Assembly: GCA_002840555.1 (NCBI GenBank)
Contig: PHBJ01000001.1
Span: 124,001-188,000, forward strand
Origin: Deltaproteobacteria bacterium HGW-Deltaproteobacteria-13
GTDB lineage: Bacteria > Desulfobacterota > Syntrophia > Syntrophales > Smithellaceae
Direction: 5' to 3'
Length of the DNA stretch: 64,000 bases
The position numbers and the translations under genes were made by a program. Below the pieces are notes generated by a model. It was not told the origin of the DNA, made no database searches, and saw only the letters and a program-made list of their open reading frames with translations. Positions 35,137 through 42,552 of the stretch are shown piece after piece (position 1 is the first letter of the stretch; each line of letters starts with the position of its first letter).

Positions 35137-36327
35137 ATGAAAAAAGTAGTCATTGCATCAATGATTGTATGCGCTGTATTTGTGTGCTCACTTCTCGTCT
35201 ATGCCGCCGCCAAGCCGGGTTTCGACGATAAGGAAATCCGCATTGCCCAGTGGGGGCCGCAGACGGGACCGGCCGCGCCCTGGGGATCGGTAGCCAGGGG
35301 GAGTGGTCTTCTGTTTCAGATGGTCAACGATGAAGGCGGCATTCATGGCCGCAAAATTAAATATTTCATCCGTGACGATCAATATAATCCCGCCCAGACC
35401 AAAGCTGTCGTTAAGGAACTGGTTGAGCGCGAGGGGATTTTCGCTTTTGTGGGCGGTGTTGGCGCGGCCTGCGGTATGGCCGTGAAAGACTATCTGGCTC
35501 AAAACAAGATTGTCTGGGTGGCGCCGTCGACCGCCATTGATGAGTATGTGTTTCCGGTCAATCCCTATATCTTCGCTATTTATCCTCTCTATGATGATGA
35601 AGCCAGCATCCTGACCAAATACGCGGTGGAAAAACTGAAAGCTAAAAAAATTGCTTTCTTCTATCAGAATGACACTTATGGCAAAAGCGGTTTGAAAGGT
35701 TGTAAATCCAGAATGAAGGCGCTCAGGATGAAACTGGTGGAAGAGATTTCCGTAGAGCCGGGTGAAAAAGATCTTTCCTCCCAGATGCTGAGATTGAAAA
35801 ATTCCGGCGCCGATGTCGTGATCATGTGGGTCAATCCGACTTCCGCCGCCATCGCTTTAAAAACATGCTCTACCATAGGATTTAAACCGCAGTGGATTTC
35901 TTCCGACACATTGTCCGATTATCCCTTGATGAACAAGATTACAGGCGGGTTATGGGAAGGTGTTATTACCGGCATGTTTGGCCTGGCGACCTCCAGTAAT
36001 GATCCCCGTATGATTAAATATCGTGAAGCCGCCAAAAAATACGCGCCTGAAGAGCGTTTTGGAACTTTCTACACGGCAGGCGCTATGTATGCTGAGCCCC
36101 TGGTAGATGCTCTCAAACGGGTCGGTCCGAAACTGAGCACGGAGGCTTTTATAAAACAACTCAACGCGACAAAGAATTTTCAGGGTATTGGCCCGCTTAT
36201 CAACTGGAGTCCGAAAGTTCATCAGGGAACGGATTCAATTCAGATTACTAAATGCGGTCCCAATTCGAGCTATATTACATTGCAGGATTGGACGAAAAAC
36301 GAACTGGCAACGTGGAAGAAGAAATAA
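35137..36327 (+). CDS. livK: ABC transporter periplasmic substrate-binding protein, LivK type
   Basis: 396 residues starting with a signal peptide (KKVVIASMIVCAVFVCSLLVYAAA). The type I periplasmic fold follows: EIRIAQWGPQTGPAAPWG, GSGLLFQMVNDEGGIHGRKIKYFIRDDQYNPAQTKAVVKELVE and the hinge VAPSTAIDEYVFP. It captures the substrate and delivers it to LivHM. GGAGG precedes the ATG at 35137. A strong hairpin follows the gene and may keep its mRNA more abundant than that of the ATPase genes. Confidence 0.92.
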   Translation: MKKVVIASMIVCAVFVCSLLVYAAAKPGFDDKEIRIAQWGPQTGPAAPWGSVARGSGLLFQMVNDEGGIHGRKIKYFIRDDQYNPAQTKAVVKELVEREGIFAFVGGVGAACGMAVKDYLAQNKIVWVAPSTAIDEYVFPVNPYIFAIYPLYDDEASILTKYAVEKLKAKKIAFFYQNDTYGKSGLKGCKSRMKALRMKLVEEISVEPGEKDLSSQMLRLKNSGADVVIMWVNPTSAAIALKTCSTIGFKPQWISSDTLSDYPLMNKITGGLWEGVITGMFGLATSSNDPRMIKYREAAKKYAPEERFGTFYTAGAMYAEPLVDALKRVGPKLSTEAFIKQLNATKNFQGIGPLINWSPKVHQGTDSIQITKCGPNSSYITLQDWTKNELATWKKK

Positions 36328-36335
36328 CTAAACCG

Positions 36336-36360
36336 GAGGCGGGGCTGGCAGCCCCGCCTC
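36336..36360 (+). other. Intercistronic hairpin between livK and livG
   Basis: An 11-bp perfect stem, GAGGCGGGGCT (36336-36346) and AGCCCCGCCTC (36350-36360), with loop GGC. There is no T-run, so it is not a full terminator. Hairpins after binding-protein genes are known to protect the upstream mRNA from 3' decay, and this placement fits. Confidence 0.7.
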
Positions 36361-36405
36361 AACCAAAAAAATAAATACTGTTACCAAAAAAATGGTTCGC
36401 AACTT

Positions 36406-37179
36406 ATGGCTCACTTTAAAGTGGAAAATTTAAGCATCTCCTTCGGCGGCATCAAAGCGGTTAATAATGTCAGCTTTGAAGTTGAGCCCAATAAGATATT
36501 TTCAATTATCGGACCTAACGGAAGCGGGAAAACCACAATCTTCAACATGATCAGCGGTATTTATAAACCGAACGAGGGCGGTATTTTTCTTGAAAATGAG
36601 AATCTTGTCGGCATGCGGCCTGATACTATTGCCCGCAAGGGAGTGGCGCGGACGTTCCAGAACATACAGCTCTTCGGCAATGCCACGGTCATGGATAACC
36701 TCATGCTGGGACGCCACATTCACATGAAGACAGGAATTGTAGGCGGAGCTTTTATGCTGGGCAGACATTCGCCCGCCGCGAAAGAAGAGATCAAGCACCG
36801 GGAAATCATCGAGCATATCATTGATTTTCTTGATCTTCAGGCTTTGCGCGATTTATTCGTATCCAATTTGCCCTACGGCAAACGCAAACTGGTGGAACTG
36901 GGCAGAGCACTGGCGCTGCAGCCCAAGGTTCTGCTTCTGGATGAACCTTCCGCCGGCATGAATACGGAAGAAAAAGATGATCTGCGTATCTGGATCAAGG
37001 ATATTCAGGAAGACTATAAAGTGACGATACTGCTCATTGAGCATGACATGAATATGGTCATGGGTATTTCCGACAGAATCCTGGCCATCAGCCAGGGTGT
37101 AAAGATTATTGAAGGAACGCCGCAGGAGGTACAAAAGAATCCTGACGTTATTGCCGCGTATCTGGGAGAGGAGGAATAA
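36406..37179 (+). CDS. livG: ABC transporter ATP-binding protein LivG
   Basis: 257 residues with Walker A GPNGSGKTT, the LivG-type insert after the Q-loop (GVARTFQNIQLFGNATVMDNLMLGRH), the signature region LPYGKRKLVELGRAL (a variant of LSGGQ), and Walker B VLLLDEPSAGMN. It hydrolyses ATP with LivF to power uptake. The stop codon overlaps the ATG of livF by one base. Confidence 0.95.
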   Translation: MAHFKVENLSISFGGIKAVNNVSFEVEPNKIFSIIGPNGSGKTTIFNMISGIYKPNEGGIFLENENLVGMRPDTIARKGVARTFQNIQLFGNATVMDNLMLGRHIHMKTGIVGGAFMLGRHSPAAKEEIKHREIIEHIIDFLDLQALRDLFVSNLPYGKRKLVELGRALALQPKVLLLDEPSAGMNTEEKDDLRIWIKDIQEDYKVTILLIEHDMNMVMGISDRILAISQGVKIIEGTPQEVQKNPDVIAAYLGEEE

Positions 37180-37949
37180 TGCTCTCGGTTAAAAACATCG
37201 AAACCTGGTACGATCTGATTCGGGCGCTGCACGGCATCTCCTTTGAAATCAAGCAGGGCGCTATTGTGGCGCTTTTAGGCAGTAACGGCGCGGGCAAGAC
37301 CACAACCCTCAAAACGATCATGCGCCTTCTGGAGGACGACCAGCCGGAAAAGGGAACCATTGAGTTTATGGGCAAAAGAATAGACCGCATGGATACGGAA
37401 GAAATCGTCCGGCTCGGCATCAGCTATGTGCCGGAAGGACGCGAGGTCTTTCCCGAACTCACCGTGATGGAAAATATTCTCATGGGCGCCTATACCCGCA
37501 GTGACAGGAAAGGAATTCAGGAAGATATTGACGGCATCCTCAAGCAGTTTCCCATCTTGAATGAACGCAGAGGTCAGCAGGCCGGACATTTAAGCGGAGG
37601 CGAACAGCAGATGCTGGCCATCGGGCGGGCGCTGATGAGCCGCCCCAAACTGCTGATGCTGGATGAACCGTCGCTGGGGCTTTCTCCACTGCTTACCAAA
37701 GAGATATTTACGATCATTCAGAAAATCAATCAGCAGGGCGTGACGATTCTTCTGGTGGAGCAAAACGTCAATATGGCGCTGAAATATTCACATTACGCGT
37801 TTTTGATGGAAAACGGACGTATCGTCCGTGCGGATAAGCCGGAAGTTTTGTGTGAAGACAACGACGTCAAAGAATTTTACCTGGGCATTGCCACGGAAAC
37901 ATCGGTTAAGGGATACAAACGTTATCGAAGAAAGGTTCGTTTCCGGTGA
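37179..37949 (+). CDS. livF: ABC transporter ATP-binding protein LivF
   Basis: 256 residues with Walker A GSNGAGKTT, the LivF block GISYVPEGREVFPELTVMENILMGAY, signature LSGGEQQMLAIGRALM and Walker B LLMLDEPSLGLSP. The C-terminal 20 residues after FYLGIA are a basic extension (SVKGYKRYRRKVRFR). It follows livG with a one-base overlap and precedes the acyl-CoA ligase by 12 bases, so the transporter and the ligase are one operon. Confidence 0.95.
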   Translation: MLSVKNIETWYDLIRALHGISFEIKQGAIVALLGSNGAGKTTTLKTIMRLLEDDQPEKGTIEFMGKRIDRMDTEEIVRLGISYVPEGREVFPELTVMENILMGAYTRSDRKGIQEDIDGILKQFPILNERRGQQAGHLSGGEQQMLAIGRALMSRPKLLMLDEPSLGLSPLLTKEIFTIIQKINQQGVTILLVEQNVNMALKYSHYAFLMENGRIVRADKPEVLCEDNDVKEFYLGIATETSVKGYKRYRRKVRFR

Positions 37950-37961
37950 GGTATAGAAAGT

Positions 37962-39779
37962 ATGAATAAAGACGAAGTCAAGACCCTGCCTCAGGCGCTG
38001 AAGCGTTTGGTGCAAATACAGCCGGACCGGATTGCCATGCGCATGAAGGACTTCGGCATCTGGCACGACATCACCTGGAAACAGTACTATGAAAACGTGA
38101 AGAAGGTGGCCATGGGATTGTATGCACTGGGTGTCAAGCCCTTCGATCATGTGGCCATTGTCGGCGAGAATAAACCCCAATGGCTCTTTTCAGCCATGGG
38201 CGTCATGTCACTGCGAGGGATTTTTGTCGGTGTTTATACCACCAATCCGGCGGCGGAATGCGAATACGTGGTGGGGCATTCCGAATCGGTTGTGTTTTTC
38301 TGCGAAGATGAAGAACAGTTTGATAAGGCGCTGGCGTGCCGCGAACGAACGCCGCATCTGAAAAAAATTGTGGTCTGGGATATGGAAGGACTGAAGCACT
38401 TCGACGACCCCATGCTGATGAGCTTTGATAATCTTCTGGAACTGGGGGCGAAGGTTGATCGGGAAAAACCGGGTCTTTACGAGAGAATAATAGATGAAGG
38501 AAAAACAGAGGAGACTGCTTCCATCATCTACACCTCAGGCACCACCGGCCCGCCGAAGGGCGCAATGATCGGTCACCAGAATTATTTATGGATTGCCCGC
38601 GCGAATGAAAAGATCACCAGGATGAGTGTGGAAGATGAAACCATCTCTTTCCTGCCGCTCAATCACGTCTATGAACAGATATTCGATTTAATGATGCACA
38701 TGTGGGCCGGACACACTGTCAATTTTACCGAAAATACGGACACCGTTATGAACGACCTGCGCGATGTCTCGCCGACGCTTTTCCATGCCGTGCCCAGAAT
38801 CTGGGAAAAGTATCATTCCGGCATCGTGCTGAAAATGGCCGATGCCACCTGGCTCAAGCGCAACGCTTTCAATCTTGCCTTCATGATCGGCTCCAAATAC
38901 AATAACTGTAAACTCGCCAAAAAACCCATCCCCTGGTATTTGTATCTGGCTTACCAGCTTGCATATTTCAGTGTGTTCTGGAAACTCAAGCAGCGTCTTG
39001 GTTTTGACAAAGTGCGACTGGGCTTTTCGGGCGCCGCGCCCATTTCGCACGAGATTCTGAAATTCTTTCAGAGCATCGGCATTCCCATTCGCGAAGGCTA
39101 CGGGCTTACCGAGACTACGGGCATAACGCATATATCCGATGCAGAAAATTTCAAACTGGGAACCGTCGGCAGAGCCTTGCCGGGGTCCGAAGTGAAAATT
39201 GCCGAAGACGGTGAAATCTTAATCAAACACGGCGGAATTTTTCAGGGATACTTCAAGGAACCGGAGGCAACAGAGGCGGCTCTGGAGGGCGGCTGGTTTC
39301 ACACCGGAGATGTGGGGGAAATAGATGCGGAAGGCTACCTCAAAATTACCGATCGCAAGAAAGATTTGATCATCACGGCCGGCGGAAAAAACGTCGCGCC
39401 GCAGTATATCGAAAACCTGTTGAAGTTCTCTCCCTATATCACGGACGCTGTTGTCATCGGCGACAGGCGCAAATACATTACGGCGCTGATTGTCATTGAT
39501 GAAGAAAATGTTGTTAAATACGCACAGGATCATAAAATTCAATATACAACTTTTGCCAGCTTGACACGTGCGGAAGAAGTCGTTAAACTCATCTCCGAGG
39601 AAGTAAACAAGGTGAACAACCAGATAGCCCGCGTGGAAAATATTCGCAAATTCCGTCTGCTGGATAAGAAACTTTACACCGAAGACGGCGAAGTAACTCC
39701 CACCATGAAGGTCAAACGCAAATCCATTTCCAAAGAATACAAAGATGTTATCGAAGAAATGTACAAAGGCGAAGAATAA
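37962..39779 (+). CDS. AMP-forming acyl-CoA synthetase (long-chain type)
   Basis: 605 residues. It activates a carboxylic acid to acyl-CoA with ATP. The AMP-binding motif is IIYTSGTTGPPKGAMIGHQN; later come GYGLTETTG, GWFHTGDVGEIDAEGYLKITDRKKDLIITAGGKNVAPQYIE and the C-terminal catalytic lysine region TPTMKVKRKSISKEY. The form is that of long-chain/FadD15-like ligases, but chain length cannot be read from sequence alone. Being in the liv operon implies that the imported acid is its substrate. Confidence 0.92.
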   Translation: MNKDEVKTLPQALKRLVQIQPDRIAMRMKDFGIWHDITWKQYYENVKKVAMGLYALGVKPFDHVAIVGENKPQWLFSAMGVMSLRGIFVGVYTTNPAAECEYVVGHSESVVFFCEDEEQFDKALACRERTPHLKKIVVWDMEGLKHFDDPMLMSFDNLLELGAKVDREKPGLYERIIDEGKTEETASIIYTSGTTGPPKGAMIGHQNYLWIARANEKITRMSVEDETISFLPLNHVYEQIFDLMMHMWAGHTVNFTENTDTVMNDLRDVSPTLFHAVPRIWEKYHSGIVLKMADATWLKRNAFNLAFMIGSKYNNCKLAKKPIPWYLYLAYQLAYFSVFWKLKQRLGFDKVRLGFSGAAPISHEILKFFQSIGIPIREGYGLTETTGITHISDAENFKLGTVGRALPGSEVKIAEDGEILIKHGGIFQGYFKEPEATEAALEGGWFHTGDVGEIDAEGYLKITDRKKDLIITAGGKNVAPQYIENLLKFSPYITDAVVIGDRRKYITALIVIDEENVVKYAQDHKIQYTTFASLTRAEEVVKLISEEVNKVNNQIARVENIRKFRLLDKKLYTEDGEVTPTMKVKRKSISKEYKDVIEEMYKGEE

Positions 39780-39781
39780 AT

Positions 39782-40468
39782 ATGTTGAGATTTTCCAGAC
39801 TCATTACGTTAACGATTTTTATTGTTGTGATGAGTCTTGCGTTTGCATGGGCGTCCGATGAGGGCTGGCTGAAAATCGGAGAATCGGATGGAATTACGGG
39901 ATATACGCGGTCAACGGCCAGAAGCAGTGTTGATGAGATCAAGGCCGTGGGTATTGTGGATGCGCCGATCGCGGTTGTCGAAGCCGTTATCCGTGATGTT
40001 TCCGTGATGCCGCAATATATATTTATGTGCAGAGAAGCCGCCATGATCGATACGCCGGACATGAAGAGCGGGGGAGATGTTATTTATTTCTATAGCGTGA
40101 CCGATCTGCCTTTTCCCGTAGATGACCGGGATGCCGTGGCCAGGGCCGTTTTGTCCGTCGATAAAGCGACAGGCATTATCTATTGCCATGCGGAAGGGAT
40201 AAAAACTACATATAAGCAGGATAAAAAAATAGTGCGGATGCCGCTGTCGATCATCGATTGCACTTTGGCGCCCAGGGGCGCGGACAAAACCCAGGTGACT
40301 TATCAGATTCTGGCCGATCCCGGAGGTGAATTGCCATCCCCTCTGGTCAGGATTCTTACCAAAGGTTATGGCATTAAGACCATAGCCGGTCTCAGGGAAA
40401 TGGTGAAGAAAGATAAATTCAGGAATGTCAGAAAGATTGTCACGACCACCCTGACAACCAAACGCTAA
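39782..40468 (+). CDS. Exported START-domain protein
   Basis: 228 residues beginning with a signal peptide (LITLTIFIVVMSLAFAWASD). The rest has the START/SRPBCC pattern: GWLKIGESDGITGYTRSTARSSVDEIKAVGIVDAPIAVVEAVIRDV, then FPVDDRDAVARAV. START domains form a deep pocket for lipids and hydrophobic molecules. It begins two bases after the ligase stop, so it is the last gene of the liv operon. A role in holding a hydrophobic substrate in the periplasm is an inference. Confidence 0.85.
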   Translation: MLRFSRLITLTIFIVVMSLAFAWASDEGWLKIGESDGITGYTRSTARSSVDEIKAVGIVDAPIAVVEAVIRDVSVMPQYIFMCREAAMIDTPDMKSGGDVIYFYSVTDLPFPVDDRDAVARAVLSVDKATGIIYCHAEGIKTTYKQDKKIVRMPLSIIDCTLAPRGADKTQVTYQILADPGGELPSPLVRILTKGYGIKTIAGLREMVKKDKFRNVRKIVTTTLTTKR

Positions 40469-40486
40469 TCCATAAAACTTACTTGC

Positions 40487-40509
40487 CCCTCTCCCCTCAA
40501 GAGAGAGGG
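40487..40509. repeat. GA-rich hairpin repeat between convergent genes
   Basis: Arms CCTCTC (40488-40493) and GAGAGG (40503-40508) around CCCTCAAGA. It belongs to the CCCTCTCCC family seen near gcvPB and lipA. It lies between the START gene (plus) and the alcohol dehydrogenase (minus); the rest of 40510-40596 is GC-rich without clear features. Confidence 0.6.
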
Positions 40510-40596
40510 AAGAAGACGGTCCCTTCATGAATAACGATGATGCCCGGCCGGGGGTGTTCTGCTCGCACGCACATGGCGCCTGGCTTAAGCCTTGCT

Positions 40597-41760
40597 TTAG
40601 CGGGCGTTCATGAGTATCTTGATAATCACATCTTGCGTGTAGCCTTCATAACACCACACCTGAGATAAAGCGAAAGCGTTCCCGGCTATTTTTTCAATAT
40701 CACTTTCGGGAATATCGGCGGCCCCCAAAGATACCGGGCTTCCGATGGATTCAAACCACAGCTTAAGGCAGGAAATTCCCTTCTGCGCCAATAGCCGTGA
40801 GCCACGGCCCTTCACATGAAAAATTTCACTTGCGAATTTCGCCAGTCTTTCTGTTTTTGCATCCAGCATGCAGGACATCCATGCTGGTAAAATGATAGAG
40901 AGCCCCGCTCCGTGGGCAATATCATAAATGGCGCTCAACGAATGTTCAATCATGTGCGCGGGCATCTGCACCTTTCCCATGCCTGCGGTGGTTAATCCGT
41001 TAAAACCAAGGATGGCACTCCACATCATATTCGCGCGGGCATTATAGTTATCCGGTTCTTCCATAATAATATCCGTGCTCTCCATCACTGTTTTTATCAG
41101 CGCCTCGACCAGTCTATCCTGCAGAGGAGTTTTTAAAGCCGTATTGTTGAAATAGCCTTCCAGCATGTGAGTGATAACATCGACGGCGCTGTAAGCGCTG
41201 TACTCCGGGCTCAGTGAAATAAGGACAGTGGGATCAAGAATGGAAACCGCGGGTTGAATAAACGGTGATACGATGCAGTATTTCTGACAGTTGTCTTCAT
41301 TCGTGACAACGGCGCCATTATTCATTTCGGATGCGCTTGCCGAAACGGTGACGACGGTTAAGATGGGAAGGGCGCTCTTGATCGGTTTGCTGAAGGTAAA
41401 GAAATCCCAAACGTCATGATCCGCCTTGACACCCGCCGAGATGGCCTTTGCGGCGTCAATGACACTGCCGCCGCCCACAGCCACAATGACATCCACTTCT
41501 TCTTTGCGCGCCGTTTCGATCCCTTTCTGAACATGAGAAAGAACCGGGTTCGATTTCACGCCCGGGAAATCGACAATGCCCACTCCGGCTTTTTTGAGAG
41601 AGTCCGTCACCTGATCATAAATGCCGTTTTTATAGATACTGCCCATGCCGTAAACCAGCAGGGCCTTTCGCCCGAAACGGGAAGTTTCGTTGCCTATTTT
41701 GGGAATCTGGCCTTTGCCGAATATAATTTTTGTCGGATTTTCAAAAATGAAATTCTGCAT
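40597..41760 (-). CDS. Iron-containing alcohol dehydrogenase
   Basis: 387 residues of the group III (Fe-ADH) family. The NAD-binding GGGSVIDAAKAIS is near residue 95. Metal ligands fit DVITHMLEGYF, HMIEHSLSA and YDIAHGAGLSI. These enzymes interconvert alcohols and aldehydes with NAD(P)H; BdhA/YqdH-like members reduce butyraldehyde. The substrate here is unknown. It is on the opposite strand to the liv operon and is probably monocistronic. Confidence 0.9.
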   Translation of the reverse strand: MQNFIFENPTKIIFGKGQIPKIGNETSRFGRKALLVYGMGSIYKNGIYDQVTDSLKKAGVGIVDFPGVKSNPVLSHVQKGIETARKEEVDVIVAVGGGSVIDAAKAISAGVKADHDVWDFFTFSKPIKSALPILTVVTVSASASEMNNGAVVTNEDNCQKYCIVSPFIQPAVSILDPTVLISLSPEYSAYSAVDVITHMLEGYFNNTALKTPLQDRLVEALIKTVMESTDIIMEEPDNYNARANMMWSAILGFNGLTTAGMGKVQMPAHMIEHSLSAIYDIAHGAGLSIILPAWMSCMLDAKTERLAKFASEIFHVKGRGSRLLAQKGISCLKLWFESIGSPVSLGAADIPESDIEKIAGNAFALSQVWCYEGYTQDVIIKILMNAR

Positions 41761-41848
41761 GGCTATTCCCCCTTGATGATTAATGGTCTCATCATCGTAT
41801 GATTATGCCGGTCGCAATGGCTGTGAACCATAGCTTGCTTAATGCCTG

Positions 41849-41886
41849 ATTCCCGCCCGCGCCGGAATGACCGTGGGGGCGGGAAT
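41849..41886. repeat. Dispersed hairpin repeat, ATTCCCGCCC type
   Basis: Arms ATTCCCGCCC (41849-41858) and GGGCGGGAAT (41877-41886), 10 bp, with an 18-base loop. It is a larger-loop member of the family at 7551 and 9597. It lies between the YdbL-like and alcohol dehydrogenase genes. Confidence 0.65.
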
Positions 41887-41933
41887 GGCAAATTTACCTG
41901 TCAATAGGGGACGATTAATAGATGCAGCCGCCG

Positions 41934-42503
41934 CTATTTCTTTTTCCAATTGCCGTTATCGTCCTGCACAAACCAGCCGGACTGGGATTTTTCCCGCCAG
42001 CTGTTGGCGAATATTTTCCTGATCTGAGGAATCGATTCCGGTCCGAGCTTGTTCGCGTTCGCGATTTCACTATAGAGCGCCGCGCGGTCTTTGTTTTCCT
42101 GGTCGATCAGTTTGTTGACCTGGCTTCTTTCCTGAAGATTCAATCCGGCTGTCTCTTTGGCTTCGATCAGCCCCTTGTTATTCTCGCCGATGGCACCCTT
42201 ATCATAGAATGCTTTCAGCTGCGCGAACCTGCCCTTAATCGATTCCCTGATCCCGCGGATAGCGGGGGTTGACGCATCAATATTCACTTCGGCGTATGCC
42301 GCTTTCACACCAAACGTTAAATCCAACCGGCTGGAGGGACCTACCTTTTCCACGGGGGCTTCATTGCTTTTGGTACGGATATCATCAACGATCTTGTCCG
42401 CCGCTTTCTGAACTTCAGCCGCCGGGAAATAAACATTAACGGTAACACAGGCAACGACAAGAAAAACGGCAATATAACTGATTGCTCTGATGGTTTTTTT
42501 CAT
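41934..42503 (-). CDS. YdbL-like DUF1318 lipoprotein
   Basis: 189 residues with a lipoprotein signal (MKKTIRAISYIAVFLVVAC, lipidated Cys at 19). A DUF1318 domain covers the C-terminal two thirds (SIKGRFAQLKAFYDKGAIGENNKGLIEAKETAGL...LIDQENKDRAALYSEIANAN). In E. coli YdbL is a periplasmic partner of the AsmA-like bridge protein YdbH and the lipoprotein YnbE. Here the YdbH-like gene is directly upstream, and no YnbE gene is visible. The lipobox on this protein, unlike E. coli YdbL, raises the possibility that it covers both roles. Confidence 0.78.
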   Translation of the reverse strand: MKKTIRAISYIAVFLVVACVTVNVYFPAAEVQKAADKIVDDIRTKSNEAPVEKVGPSSRLDLTFGVKAAYAEVNIDASTPAIRGIRESIKGRFAQLKAFYDKGAIGENNKGLIEAKETAGLNLQERSQVNKLIDQENKDRAALYSEIANANKLGPESIPQIRKIFANSWREKSQSGWFVQDDNGNWKKK

Positions 42504-42552
42504 AAATCCTCCTATTCTAAAAAGTGTTTTTTATTTTAACACAATTATTTTT

